Shown: piece after piece, positions 1-9,201 of the stretch
Numbering within the stretch: the stretch's first letter is position 1
Layout: the number at the start of each line of letters is the position of its first letter
Assembly (NCBI RefSeq): GCF_004346095.1
Contig: NZ_SLZV01000020.1
Coordinates: 1-64,000, forward strand
Reading direction: 5' to 3'
Origin: Faecalimonas umbilicata
GTDB lineage: Bacteria; Bacillota; Clostridia; Lachnospirales; Lachnospiraceae
Length of the DNA: 64,000 nucleotides
Notes under the pieces: generated by a model
Database searches by the model: none
Told to the model about the DNA's origin: nothing
What the model saw: the letters and a program-made list of their open reading frames with translations, nothing else
Translations under genes and position numbers: made by a program

Positions 1-76
1 TGCAAAGTCAGTAATCTTATTCTACACTGAGGTATTTTTTTCTCAACCTTCTTTCTTGGAATTCCTTATATTTGAA

Positions 77-283
77 TTATACAGGAAGCTCCTTGCAGAA
101 ATCAAAACCATTCCCATCCGGCAGATTCACATCCAGTACGATCAACTCATACCTTTGTTTCTCAATATAATTTTCCGCCTCTTGTTTACAGAGTGCAGAG
201 TCCACCTTGTATCCGGCGGCATTTAAGTTGTAGTATAACGTATTATTTAATAAGTGGTCATCTTCGACTACTAAAATATGCAT
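77..283 (-). pseudogene. truncated response regulator receiver domain
   Basis: The reading frame encodes only the first 68 residues of a two-component receiver domain. The N-terminal acidic pocket (VVEDD) and the phospho-acceptor aspartate in the LIVLDVNLPDG stretch are present. The frame stops just after residue 65, so the rest of the receiver domain and any DNA-binding domain are missing. A full OmpR-type regulator has about 225 residues. The remaining 76 bases to the window edge do not continue the protein. It is probably a remnant left by deletion or insertion near the end of the element. Confidence 0.7.
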
Positions 284-410
284 CGTATCACATCCTTTTT
301 CTTTTTAGAGTATCACCCAAATGTCACAGAAACCTCACGAAATACTCTTTTTTCTGTTTTATTTTACCTTGCTGTTTTTTCATTGTCCACAATCCGTTTC
401 CCTTGATAAA

Positions 411-453
411 GAAACCCATGATACTGTTATGAAAAGCAGCAGCATGGGTTTCT
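411..453 (-). terminator. hairpin after the MmcQ/YjbR gene
   Basis: A 10-bp inverted repeat (GAAACCCATG / CATGGGTTTC) lies immediately downstream of the gene that ends at 489 and is followed by T-rich sequence in the minus direction. It probably ends that transcript. Confidence 0.55.
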
Positions 454-488
454 CAATATCTGTCTCTATCTTCCATTCTAAATTTTCT

Positions 489-857
489 CTAGTTCTTTCC
501 ATCTATCAAATCATAACTCAGATCCAGAAAGTCTAAGATTTTCGCCTCACTTACGCTTCCATCCAGCAGCATCGTGATCCAATACTTCTTATTCATATGA
601 TATCCCGGAAGAAAGCCATAGGTCTGTGTCAGAAGTCCCACCATATCCGGTTCGCACTTCACATTGATCACATCTACCATGCCCTCTTCTTCTAATCCCA
701 ACTTGGATTTTTCAACTCGCAGAATAGCTGCATACCATTTTCCATTTTTATGCCGGAGGATTGCGTTCTCCGGAGAACTCTTCCAAAGATATTCTGGAAT
801 TGTTCCATATTGCTTTTTTACATATTCAAAAATCTCTTCCCGTTTCAAATATTCCAC
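489..857 (-). CDS. MmcQ/YjbR family protein
   Basis: This 122-residue protein has the length and layout of the MmcQ/YjbR family, a cyclophilin-like fold described as DNA-binding. Visible family features are the GTIPEYLW start region, the RHKNGKWYAAIL strand and the C-terminal segment HMNKKYWITMLLDG followed by a short helical LSYDLID tail. It is a stand-alone gene with its own terminator, downstream of the transfer operon. It is probably cargo or a flanking gene and not part of the conjugation machinery. Its cellular role is unknown. Confidence 0.75.
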   Translation of the reverse strand: MEYLKREEIFEYVKKQYGTIPEYLWKSSPENAILRHKNGKWYAAILRVEKSKLGLEEEGMVDVINVKCEPDMVGLLTQTYGFLPGYHMNKKYWITMLLDGSVSEAKILDFLDLSYDLIDGKN

Positions 858-910
858 TCCCCAATGACTCTATGTTCTCAATCTGACGATTGTACGTTTC
901 AAATTTGTAA

Positions 911-935
911 CAGGCAGGACATTTGCCCTGCCCGC
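911..935. terminator. GC-rich hairpin after the transfer operon
   Basis: An inverted repeat (GGCAGGAC / GTCCTGCC type) lies between the last transfer gene, ending at 989, and the MmcQ/YjbR gene. The U-run is weak on the minus strand, so it may be an inefficient or Rho-assisted terminator. Confidence 0.4.
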
Positions 936-988
936 TTTTCCTATTATAGCATTGTTCCTTTGCTCTTACAATTTTTCTCCTGCTTTTC

Positions 989-2683
989 TTAATATGCCGG
1001 AACACCATACCCATAGATCGATGCGCTTCCGATACTATAACTTCTCCGGTTGACTACATCACTACTGTTTCCCTCAATGGTGTGCACAACACCATCCGCC
1101 GTACTTTCCACGATTCCCACATGGTCGATGCTTCCATCATTTCCCCAGTCAAAGAAAATGAAATCTCCCGCCGCCGGGGTATAACTTCCATCCTGAAATT
1201 GTCCATTGTTTTGGAACCAGTTTACACCGACATCGCACTTGGCAAACTTTGGTATCACACCGCTTTCAATATAGCCGCATTGATCGGCACACCACGATGC
1301 AAAACAGGCACACCATTCTACCCGGCTGTCAAATCCATACCAGCTCCAGTACGTCTCTCCGCCATTTCCTTCTTGAGACAGCGCCACCTGCACGATTGCC
1401 TGACTTCCCGTTCCGGTCGGAATCCGTCCAAATGGATAATAGCGCAATACATGTGCCACATACTGCTTGTCCCCGTAACTGCTCCATCCCAGTTTTTCTG
1501 CCATTATATCGGAAAATTCAATCGCATTTGCCGGGGTGTACCCTCCATCTTTTTCTTTTGCCCACGGGATATAACCATTCCCGTAATTATAGCCCTGAAG
1601 CGCCAGCTTAATGCGTTCCATATCCACCGGAGTTTCCACTTCTGCACTGACCAGACACGCTTTGATCTCCTGAACCCCGCATTCAATGGAATACGCCGGA
1701 TCAGTAATCCCATTGGGTTGTCTCGGAAACCGGGTATTAAATGCCCCTTCTGAACTTTGCATTGGATCAAGTCCTCGCCCGCCGCTTTCCTGCATCATAA
1801 TCGCTTTGATCAGTTCCACATATTCTCCAATCCCATATTGTGTGGCATATTGACGGATCAACGGTTCATAGGCTTCCACTTCCGCGCTGACAGCAGAAAC
1901 CGTATTAGAATTTCCTCCACCCGTCATGCAAAGGACACCTCCAAACAGAATCACAACCAACAAAATCAGTACCGCAATCCATCCCCCTGCCAAAAGTGCT
2001 GTCACAAGCGCTTTTGTTCCTGCAATGATTGCCCGGACAGCTGCCAACGTGGCTCTGGCAGTTGCCTTTGCGGTCTGGGCTGCTGTTCTTGCCGCCTGTC
2101 TGGCTGCCATCGCTGTTCTTTCTGCTGTCTTTGCTGTTGTCTGAGCCAACCGTTTTGCCTGAACTGCGGCAGTCTGACTCGTCTTCACTGTATTGTGTAC
2201 TGTCTGCTTCGTACCTTTGATTGTCCGGCTGGCAGTTTTCACCGTTCCTTTTCCGGTCTGCTTCCCCTTACTCCCCACGGTTTTGATCGTTTTTTCTCCG
2301 GGCTCTATGGTTTTAATGGTGGCATTTTGAAGTTTTCCTGCGGAAACCCGTTTCTTCTTCGCCAACTCCTGCCCGGTTTTTTGTAGTTGCTCTTTCGGCT
2401 GGTTGAAGGTGTCCGCAGACACCTTCCTCTTTGCTCTTTGACGCTGCACCCTGCCGCCTTGCTTTCGTACCTGATGCACTGCCCCCAACACACTTCGTTC
2501 TGTCCCGGCTGCAATCTGATTTTCCGCATCTTCCACGGGTGTTGCCGCTGCCGGTTCTCTTGTCTCCTCTGTCTGTTCTTTCGTCCGCACATATGCCCGC
2601 TTTACATGCTCGGTTCCCATTGCCGCTTTATCTAACACCTTGATGTCTTTGCGAACCTTACGCGTCTTAATCTCCTTGCTCAT
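989..2683 (-). CDS. bifunctional lysozyme-like / CHAP peptidoglycan hydrolase of the conjugation apparatus
   Basis: The 564-residue protein has four parts. First is a very basic N-terminal region (about 1-215) made of degenerate Ala/Thr/Lys repeats such as TAKTAERTAMAARQAARTAA. Then comes a transmembrane helix (about 225-250), and a lysozyme-like transglycosylase domain with the IMMQESGG motif (about 275-400). Last is a CHAP amidase/endopeptidase domain with catalytic Cys in WCACFASWC and His in DHVGIVE. Proteins of this layout (Tn916 Orf14, VirB1-like) open the wall for the mating pore. It is the last gene of the transfer operon, 4 nt after the DUF6075 gene. The membrane anchor and external catalytic domains fit that job. 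Confidence 0.9.
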   Translation of the reverse strand: MSKEIKTRKVRKDIKVLDKAAMGTEHVKRAYVRTKEQTEETREPAAATPVEDAENQIAAGTERSVLGAVHQVRKQGGRVQRQRAKRKVSADTFNQPKEQLQKTGQELAKKKRVSAGKLQNATIKTIEPGEKTIKTVGSKGKQTGKGTVKTASRTIKGTKQTVHNTVKTSQTAAVQAKRLAQTTAKTAERTAMAARQAARTAAQTAKATARATLAAVRAIIAGTKALVTALLAGGWIAVLILLVVILFGGVLCMTGGGNSNTVSAVSAEVEAYEPLIRQYATQYGIGEYVELIKAIMMQESGGRGLDPMQSSEGAFNTRFPRQPNGITDPAYSIECGVQEIKACLVSAEVETPVDMERIKLALQGYNYGNGYIPWAKEKDGGYTPANAIEFSDIMAEKLGWSSYGDKQYVAHVLRYYPFGRIPTGTGSQAIVQVALSQEGNGGETYWSWYGFDSRVEWCACFASWCADQCGYIESGVIPKFAKCDVGVNWFQNNGQFQDGSYTPAAGDFIFFDWGNDGSIDHVGIVESTADGVVHTIEGNSSDVVNRRSYSIGSASIYGYGVPAY

Positions 2684-2687
2684 ACTA

Positions 2688-3092
2688 CTACCGTTCTTCC
2701 CTATGCGGACACGCTTTACCGGATTGGAACTCCCTGCAAAATTCCGGGTACTTCAACCGGATTGCCTCAAAGAAATAAGGGGCATATCCACAATCAAAAA
2801 GTTCATACGGGGTAGACATTCTTTCCATCCCCTTCTCGCTGTATCCGTTCCATAAATTAAAAGCAAGCCGGGTAATCCGCATACTTCCGCTTGTCTGCCA
2901 TCCTTCATGCAATGCCGCTGGGTTGATACAGTCTTCCCGAAATGAAAACAGACGTTTCACATTATCTCTTGTCATATCCGAAATTCCCACGCAGTAGAAA
3001 AATGCCTGATGATAACTGTCCTTTTTCTTCACTTCCTCCATCATGGCAAAGAAAAATTGTTTATGCTCTTTCGATGCAAATCGTAATTCCAT
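2688..3092 (-). CDS. DUF6075 family protein
   Basis: This 134-residue protein resembles the DUF6075 proteins found beside VirB4 in Firmicute ICEs. Its function is unknown. It has no signal peptide or membrane helix and is rich in aromatic residues (KEHKQFFFAMMEE, FNLWNGYS, YELFDCGYAPYFFEA). I chose the internal ATG at 3092 because AGGGGAAAAGAAGA lies just upstream. The longer frame to 3134 would overlap the end of the VirB4 gene more deeply. It sits between the VirB4 ATPase and the wall hydrolase in one transcription unit. Confidence 0.75.
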   Translation of the reverse strand: MELRFASKEHKQFFFAMMEEVKKKDSYHQAFFYCVGISDMTRDNVKRLFSFREDCINPAALHEGWQTSGSMRITRLAFNLWNGYSEKGMERMSTPYELFDCGYAPYFFEAIRLKYPEFCREFQSGKACPHREER

Positions 3093-3108
3093 TCTTCTTT
3101 TCCCCTTT

Positions 3109-5451
3109 CTATGGCTGACGATTCCGGTTGGCATGATCTTCGCCCGGTTTCGTTGTCATCAGTTGATAAAGCTTCGTATTTTTCGGAAACTGATTCACAA
3201 ATGGCACAAGGGAACTTCCATATTTGATCAGTCCACATCCTGCATCTGCATTGGTGATATATCCCATCTGCTCATTGGAAATATTGAGTAATTGTGCCAG
3301 TTTCTCCCGATCCGGCGCCGCCTGATTTAACATCACGATATACTCGCTGTTGGACAACATGGTTCTTGCAAGAACGGAATCCAACAGATAATCTACATTC
3401 TGCGTAATGGCATTCGGATAGGCATTTCTCTTACGAAATCTGCGCCATGCAGAATTAAAGAACGCTCCGGAATATTCATTTTCAAATACTACATGGAACT
3501 CATCCAAAAAAATATGGGTACGTTTTCCCAGTTTCCAGTTCTCTGTCACACGGTTTAACATCGCATCTGTAATGACCAAAAGCCCCATCGTTTTCAACTG
3601 TTTTCCCAAGTCCAAAATATCATACACCACCATCCGGTTCTTCACATCCACATTACTTTCATGGGCAAAGGCATCCAGACTTCCGCTTGTAAACAATTCC
3701 AGTTCCAGTGCAAGATCCTGCGCTTCCCGCTCTGGCTGCTCCAGTATTTTGTCCCGGAGTACGCAAAGCGTCGGTATATTTCCGCCTCGTTGGTAATCGT
3801 CATATACAGCGGCGGTGCAACGGTCTATGATTGATTTTTCTTTGGCGCTTACCCCTTTTTTGTCTAATTGCTCAAAAAGCGATAATACAAACTCTGACTT
3901 ATCAATGACTGGATTGCCACCGTCCCCATAACCATCCACCATATCCATAGCGTTGATATGGTCTTTGCTTCCCGCCGCAATCCGGATGACTTCTCCGCCC
4001 ATCGCCTCAATGAGTGATGCATACTCCCGCTCCGGATCACAAATCAAAATATCGTCCCCGGTCGCAAGGGCAAGGAATACTATCAGCATTTTTGCGCTGA
4101 AGGACTTTCCACTTCCCGGAACACCAAGTAAAAAAGAATTAGGATTCAGCAGCTTCGCCTTATTACACATGATTAAATTATGGGAAATCGCATTCTCCCC
4201 GCAGTAAATGCCGCCCTCGTCCATAATCTCCTGCACCCGGAAAGGCATCAGCACCGCAAGGCTTTCCGTTGTCAGGGTGCGAACCGCATTGATTTTCCGT
4301 TGTCCGATCGGCAAAGCGGTATTCAGCCCGTCCATCTGCTGAAATTTTAAAGTAGCCATCTGACACAAATGCTGCCTTGCAATGGTCAGAAGTGTTTCCG
4401 TATCTGCATCCAGTTCTTTCTTTGTATCTGCGGTATGCACAATCGTTAAAATGCCAAACATCATCCGCTGGTCACGGGTGGTCAGATCATCCAGAAACTC
4501 CTTGCTTTCTTTTCTCTGCTGCTCCATATCATAAGGAACCACTGCGGAAAAGTTATTGTTTGCGTTCTGTCTTCTCTGCCAGTTTGTGATATTCGTCTCC
4601 ACACCGAGGAGTCGGTTCTCCACTTCCCGTACTGCCTCATCCGTCGGAATCGGAATGATGTCAATACTCAGCATCAGATTCCGGTTTAATTCTGTCAGCT
4701 CCGCAATCATATCGTCTTTGATATAAGACGCATAATCCCGCAAAAACAGCACTCTTCCATAACGGTCTCCCATTTTAAAATGATCCCGTTCAAACTCAAA
4801 GCTGTCGGGACAGATAAAATCTTTAAAGCTGTGTCCTTTCTTCATCGCCTGCTGCAGATCAAAGAAAAAAGCGGTTTCCTCACCTGCCCGGTAAAAATCA
4901 TGCAGTGCCCGCAGTCGTTCTGTCGCATCCAGTTCCACACATTTGGAACCCAGTCTTGCAAAATGCCCCATCAGATCTGTTCCCACTCGTGCAAAATAGC
5001 TTCTCGCCTCTTCCACCGTTTTCTTATACACCGATACCGTCACATACTTTTCCTGCACCATTCGATTGGAACCGGTTGCTTTCTCCAACAACATTTCGTT
5101 GTATTCCTCCCGGTACACATCCAGTCCGTCCTCCCGCATTGGGATCAGAATTGCTTTTTCAAAGTCCTGCCGGTTCAGTCTCCGGTTATTGATCGTGATC
5201 TTTGTGGTCGCTCCGCTGTCAAAGGAATTGAGCAGTTCGCTGTATTCCAAGAACATTGCCTCCTGATCTTCCCGGCTTGCTACCGCATAGTTGATATCCA
5301 TGAATTTGTACGTCCGGGTAAACTTATTCCGCCCCACCTGAAAGACACCGTCTGCCCATACCGCCTGGATGGGAATGACCTGCTGTACACTCCTCGGTAT
5401 GCAAAACTTCTCCTTATCCTGTTTAAAAATTGTCCGCAATGTCTTAATCAT
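3109..5451 (-). CDS. VirB4/TrsE-family type IV secretion ATPase
   Basis: This 780-residue protein is the cytoplasmic ATPase that powers the conjugative type IV secretion channel. The N-terminal half is the CagE/TrbE/VirB domain. The C-terminal half is a P-loop ATPase with Walker A GVPGSGKS near residue 440 and Walker B HIFLDEFH near residue 640. The internal ATG at 5451 (MIKTLRT) is the likely start; the longer frame simply reads back through the overlapping PrgI gene. It overlaps PrgI by 8 nt, implying translational coupling. The length is normal for the Tn1549-like VirB4 group. Confidence 0.93.
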   Translation of the reverse strand: MIKTLRTIFKQDKEKFCIPRSVQQVIPIQAVWADGVFQVGRNKFTRTYKFMDINYAVASREDQEAMFLEYSELLNSFDSGATTKITINNRRLNRQDFEKAILIPMREDGLDVYREEYNEMLLEKATGSNRMVQEKYVTVSVYKKTVEEARSYFARVGTDLMGHFARLGSKCVELDATERLRALHDFYRAGEETAFFFDLQQAMKKGHSFKDFICPDSFEFERDHFKMGDRYGRVLFLRDYASYIKDDMIAELTELNRNLMLSIDIIPIPTDEAVREVENRLLGVETNITNWQRRQNANNNFSAVVPYDMEQQRKESKEFLDDLTTRDQRMMFGILTIVHTADTKKELDADTETLLTIARQHLCQMATLKFQQMDGLNTALPIGQRKINAVRTLTTESLAVLMPFRVQEIMDEGGIYCGENAISHNLIMCNKAKLLNPNSFLLGVPGSGKSFSAKMLIVFLALATGDDILICDPEREYASLIEAMGGEVIRIAAGSKDHINAMDMVDGYGDGGNPVIDKSEFVLSLFEQLDKKGVSAKEKSIIDRCTAAVYDDYQRGGNIPTLCVLRDKILEQPEREAQDLALELELFTSGSLDAFAHESNVDVKNRMVVYDILDLGKQLKTMGLLVITDAMLNRVTENWKLGKRTHIFLDEFHVVFENEYSGAFFNSAWRRFRKRNAYPNAITQNVDYLLDSVLARTMLSNSEYIVMLNQAAPDREKLAQLLNISNEQMGYITNADAGCGLIKYGSSLVPFVNQFPKNTKLYQLMTTKPGEDHANRNRQP

Positions 5452-5809
5452 GTTTCTTCCATTCCTCCTTTTCCCTTGCTTCAATCTCTCCTTTTAGCAG
5501 CTCGTAATACAGATTTTCTGACCGGAACACCAGCTTTTTCGGAATGAGAAACTCGGATTTCAACCATGCCCACAAAAACTGTTCTGCGGTCATCCCGTGA
5601 TATTTGAAAAATCCCAACGCTGCAAAAGGCGCTGCCCCTAAGATACACACCCAGCTTACTGTCTCTGTTCCCATGTATGGGCGAAGCAGAAAATAGAGTC
5701 CGACTGCAACCACGCAGGCGAAGACAGAAAAAATAAACTGCCGCATGGACAGTCCAAAAAACATAGATTCCGTATAGTTTCGGATTTCCCGATTGATTTT
5801 TACTTCCAA
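5444..5809 (-). CDS. PrgI family membrane protein
   Basis: This 121-residue protein starts with the PrgI signature (VKINREIRNYTESMFFGLSMRQ). It has two closely spaced hydrophobic segments (about 22-45 and 52-70) and a cytoplasmic tail. PrgI/TcpA-like proteins are inner-membrane components of Gram-positive conjugation channels, equivalent to VirB3, and normally precede the VirB4 gene, as here. It lies between the TrbL/VirB6-like protein and VirB4. Confidence 0.9.
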   Translation of the reverse strand: MEVKINREIRNYTESMFFGLSMRQFIFSVFACVVAVGLYFLLRPYMGTETVSWVCILGAAPFAALGFFKYHGMTAEQFLWAWLKSEFLIPKKLVFRSENLYYELLKGEIEAREKEEWKKHD

Positions 5810-5824
5810 CGTTTGTTCCTCCTT

Positions 5825-6664
5825 TTACAATCCCATCATTTCCCGTACCACCCGGTCTGCCATCTTCACTGCACCAACCAGTACCAGCATGTTAAAGATC
5901 AGTTCTCCGATATAACTCCACACCATCGTCACTGCCGCCGCATCTGCATCCACCACCGGAGGCGAAGCCGCAAAGACCGAAAAGATAATACATGCCAGCA
6001 CGATAACCGCACCTTCCAGACAAACCGCCGCATACGATTTCATAAAACTTTTTCCTACATTCTGTGTCGGCTCTCCGGCAAAAGACGCAAGAGGAACCGG
6101 TGCAATGGCAGTATAAAGATACAGCCGGAAAAAACGCCCATACACACTCATAATCATAATGAAACTTAATACCGTGATAAACAGTCCACCGATCAAGGTT
6201 ACCGCCCACAAGGGAATACTCTCAAAGAAACCGCAGTCTTCCACCGCTGTCACAATTTCTTCCGGCAGAACGGTCTGCTGCGGCTGTCCGAAGCCTGCCG
6301 CATTCATAATCGTACTCATTACTCCCTGTATGATTTCAAAGAGCGCCATCATCAATTCCAGTCCATAGGTAATGACGCCTTTTGCAATGGCAAAACGGAT
6401 AAATAATTTCAATGCATGTTCCGGTTTCTTCACTTCCACAAAACTTCCGCATGTTTTTACCACACCGACAACAAAGAATAACACAAGCAAAGCATAGCCG
6501 ATCGCCTGCAATGCTCCGTTAATACTTACAATCACATTCCAGATATCACCGCCTTTGAATGTCTCCGGAGACTGTGTGATAATCTGCCAGATTTCCGCCA
6601 GCTTACTGTTCCACGTTTCCAACGCATTGACGAGATTTTGTACTACCCAGTTGTCTGATTCCAT
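5825..6664 (-). CDS. TrbL/VirB6-like polytopic conjugation protein
   Basis: This 279-residue protein has about six hydrophobic segments, for example IGYALLVLFFVVGVV, LWAVTLIGGLFITVL, YLYTAIAPVPLA and VCLEGAVIVLACIIF. It corresponds to the VirB6/TrbL position of type IV secretion systems, which forms part of the inner-membrane channel. The family usually has a large number of helices and a conserved AIAPVPLASFAGE-like loop, which is visible near residue 190. It lies between Maff2 and PrgI, the standard order in this ICE group. Confidence 0.85.
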   Translation of the reverse strand: MESDNWVVQNLVNALETWNSKLAEIWQIITQSPETFKGGDIWNVIVSINGALQAIGYALLVLFFVVGVVKTCGSFVEVKKPEHALKLFIRFAIAKGVITYGLELMMALFEIIQGVMSTIMNAAGFGQPQQTVLPEEIVTAVEDCGFFESIPLWAVTLIGGLFITVLSFIMIMSVYGRFFRLYLYTAIAPVPLASFAGEPTQNVGKSFMKSYAAVCLEGAVIVLACIIFSVFAASPPVVDADAAAVTMVWSYIGELIFNMLVLVGAVKMADRVVREMMGL

Positions 6665-6738
6665 TCACAACCCTCCTTTCCGGCAGCACATTCCCCAAGC
6701 TGCTTTTTACGCACTTGGGGAATCCTGCCTGTTTCTTT

Positions 6739-7086
6739 TTAACCTGCAATCAGAGTCAAAATCTCTTTGGCAAAGGTAATGACTACACCGCCTGCCAGCG
6801 TCAGAAACCCGTTCGCTCTCTGACTCGGATCATGGGACTTTAAAGACAACCCGATCTGTACAATTCCAAACCCAAGCAAAATCATACCGATGGCACGGAT
6901 CAGTCCGAAAATAAAATCGGACAGGTTATTGACTACTGCAATGGGATCACCGGCTGCAAATACGGTTGTTCCTCCCATCGTCAGCATCAACACCAGCACC
7001 AAGTACAAGCCAAAGGCTTTTTTCGTCTTTGCTCCCATAGGAAGTTTTTGCATTTCTCCGGCTGCTCCTCTCTTCTTACCTCTCAT
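6739..7086 (-). CDS. Maff2 family mobile-element membrane protein
   Basis: This 115-residue protein begins with a basic stretch (MRGKKRGAAGE). A first hydrophobic segment ends at VFAAGDP and may be a signal anchor. Two more hydrophobic stretches follow (FIFGLIRAIGMILLGFGIV and GFLTLAGGVVITFAKEIL). It matches Maff2 proteins, small VirB2/pilin-like or pore-accessory membrane proteins of Firmicute ICEs. I chose the ATG at 7086 because AAGGGAG lies 5 nt upstream; an upstream start at 7125 would overlap the VirD4 end. Function is inferred from position only. Confidence 0.85.
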   Translation of the reverse strand: MRGKKRGAAGEMQKLPMGAKTKKAFGLYLVLVLMLTMGGTTVFAAGDPIAVVNNLSDFIFGLIRAIGMILLGFGIVQIGLSLKSHDPSQRANGFLTLAGGVVITFAKEILTLIAG

Positions 7087-7117
7087 TTCTGCTCCCTTCT
7101 GCTGTCTGTCTCTCTGT

Positions 7118-8944
7118 TTAAACATCATCTGTTTCTTCCTCCTTGTTTTGACTAAATACAGTTTCCAGTTCTTCATTCGAGAAAAGTTCCAACGCTTGCA
7201 CATCCACTTCTCCCACGTCTTCTGCCTGAATTTCTCCTTCCAGACTATCCGTCAGGGAAATTCCTGCAACCGCCTTTGTCACTTCTCCGTGGCGGTACGG
7301 TTTTCCTTTTCCATCCGTTGTAAGCGCAACATTCGGATGGCTTAAAATATCAATCTTCTCATCTAAAATCGGGCGCTCCCCGCGAATAAAAAGAAGTGCA
7401 TAGCGGTTATCCAGCATACGCACTTCGTCCGGCGTCATCAGTTCACGCCCTGAGATTTGATAATTGGTAGAATAATTTCCAGAATGCCCCGTTGATTTTC
7501 CATAGGTATTCAGGTCAATGGTGGCTTTTCCTAACAATTCACTCACATATTTATGGGTACTCTGCTCATTTCCTCCAAGATAAAGAAATTCATCGCAGTT
7601 CCCGATGATTGCCTCCCATTCTTTCTCAAACAATGCTTTTAATGCGGCAATATTCTGTAAGACAATCGACACGCTCACCGCCCTTGAGCGCATAACGCTG
7701 AGTATTTTAGAAAAATCATCGGGCAGCGATACGTTGCTGAACTCATCCATCAGGAAATGGACCGGAACCGGCAGACTTCCTCCATGTTTATAATCCGCCG
7801 AATAAAAAAGCTGCTGAAATAACTGAGTATATAAAATAGACACCAAAAAGTTATAACTGGTATCGTTATCCGGTATTACCGCAAACAACGCCACTTTCTT
7901 TTCTCCGAGGGAGGACAGATCCAAATCGTCTGTTGCAGTCAATGCAGACAGACTGGCAAGATTGAATTTCTCCAATCTTGCCGCCAGCGTAATCTGAATG
8001 GATTTTAAGGTTTTGGCGCTTCCTGAGTGATAGTCTTTATAATACTTTACAGCGATATGATCTGGGTTCTTCATCTCCAGCCGCTCAAACAATTCATCCA
8101 ACGGTGACTGATAATCATCGTTGTCCTCCCGCACTTCCCCTGCCCGCAGCATTTCCATTACCATCGGAAAATTCTGTTCCTCTTTCGGCGCTTCGTATTT
8201 CAGATAAAAAATCAGCGCCAGCAAAAGCATGGATGCGGCAGTATCCCAAAAGGGATCGTTGCTCTGACTTCCTTTCGGTGTCGTTGCCTTAAATAAATTT
8301 GTCACCAGCCGCTGCACATCATTGTCATCCTTCAGATATACAAAGGGATTGTAACAATGACTTTTCTCCATGTTGATCAAATCCAGCACCCGGACTTCAT
8401 AACCTTCCGCCTCCAAAAGATGCCCCGTATCCCGCAGATTCTCTCCTTTGGGATCGAGCACTACAAACGAAGTGTTCGCCTGCATCAGATTGGGCTTGCA
8501 AAAAAAGCGGGTTTTTCCAGAACCACTTCCTCCCACGACAATCGTTAACAGATTTCTCCGGTGCTTCCGGCTGTTATAGCTAATCCGCACATGTTTCGTC
8601 ATCAACTTGTTTGCCTCAAATTTCTTGTCGCTGTATTTCTTGTTGATCTCCTGAGCGTTTCCCCACTGTGCCGAACCATGTTCTTCACCTCTTCGGTAAT
8701 TTCTTCTCGTAGACAGGTAAATCCCGATTCCCATTCCATAGCAAGCAAGAAAAAGAAGGACAGTTTTCAGGCTGTCCTTACACATTTGAATCCGAAACGG
8801 GTGCTGGATTGCTTCTGGTAATTTTTCCATCACACGCAAAAGCCCATCAAAGAAAAACGGTGCAGTCAATAGCGCAAGCCATACCACCGGAACGATTCCG
8901 GAGAAAATCAGTATCCTGCTCTCTTTCCTCTCATCGCTCTTCAC
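7118..8944 (-). CDS. VirD4/TraG-family type IV coupling protein
   Basis: This roughly 608-residue protein recruits the relaxase-DNA complex to the secretion channel. It has two N-terminal transmembrane segments (about 10-30 and 50-75), Walker A in VGGSGSGKTRFF near residue 140, Walker B in HFLMDEFSNV near residue 400, and the typical DPKGENL motif between them. I prefer the GTG at 8944 because AAAGGGG and GGTGG lie upstream and the small preceding gene overlaps only slightly. A longer frame extends to 8995. The acidic C-terminal tail (QNKEEETDDV) is common in this family. Confidence 0.93.
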   Translation of the reverse strand: MKSDERKESRILIFSGIVPVVWLALLTAPFFFDGLLRVMEKLPEAIQHPFRIQMCKDSLKTVLLFLACYGMGIGIYLSTRRNYRRGEEHGSAQWGNAQEINKKYSDKKFEANKLMTKHVRISYNSRKHRRNLLTIVVGGSGSGKTRFFCKPNLMQANTSFVVLDPKGENLRDTGHLLEAEGYEVRVLDLINMEKSHCYNPFVYLKDDNDVQRLVTNLFKATTPKGSQSNDPFWDTAASMLLLALIFYLKYEAPKEEQNFPMVMEMLRAGEVREDNDDYQSPLDELFERLEMKNPDHIAVKYYKDYHSGSAKTLKSIQITLAARLEKFNLASLSALTATDDLDLSSLGEKKVALFAVIPDNDTSYNFLVSILYTQLFQQLFYSADYKHGGSLPVPVHFLMDEFSNVSLPDDFSKILSVMRSRAVSVSIVLQNIAALKALFEKEWEAIIGNCDEFLYLGGNEQSTHKYVSELLGKATIDLNTYGKSTGHSGNYSTNYQISGRELMTPDEVRMLDNRYALLFIRGERPILDEKIDILSHPNVALTTDGKGKPYRHGEVTKAVAGISLTDSLEGEIQAEDVGEVDVQALELFSNEELETVFSQNKEEETDDV

Positions 8945-9134
8945 GGTGCCACCGCCCCTTTCGTTCTTTCTCCGGCAGTTGTTCCATCCCTTCAATGACT
9001 TTCATCAGCACATCCTCTACAAGCTCTGTATCCTGATTCGTTTCCAACAACTGATTCCGCTTATCTTTCAGGGAATGAAAAATTATGCCGCACTCATATC
9101 GGTCTAATTTCAAAGTCACTTTTTCCTCATGCAA
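8931..9134 (-). CDS. small ICE-conserved protein of unknown function
   Basis: This 67-residue, charged, probably helical protein (LDRYECGIIFHSLKDKRNQLL) overlaps the VirD4 start by about 14 nt. A GGGAGGTGAGG element lies upstream of its ATG. I do not recognise a domain. Its tight placement between ArdC-like and VirD4 genes suggests a conserved part of the transfer operon. Confidence 0.7.
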   Translation of the reverse strand: MHEEKVTLKLDRYECGIIFHSLKDKRNQLLETNQDTELVEDVLMKVIEGMEQLPEKERKGRWHREER

Positions 9135-9201
9135 ATGTCCTCACCTCCCATACGGAACTTTCTTTTTCTCATTCGTTTTTTCGCTCCTTTCGTTCTCTGC
9201 T

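Noticed and set aside
1082-1753. 223-residue plus-strand frame opposite the wall hydrolase
   Set aside because: The minus strand encodes clear lysozyme and CHAP motifs over the same bases.
4780-5547. 255-residue plus-strand frame opposite VirB4
   Set aside because: It is antisense to the conserved VirB4 N-terminal domain, has no ribosome binding site and shows Cys/His/Phe-rich shadow composition.
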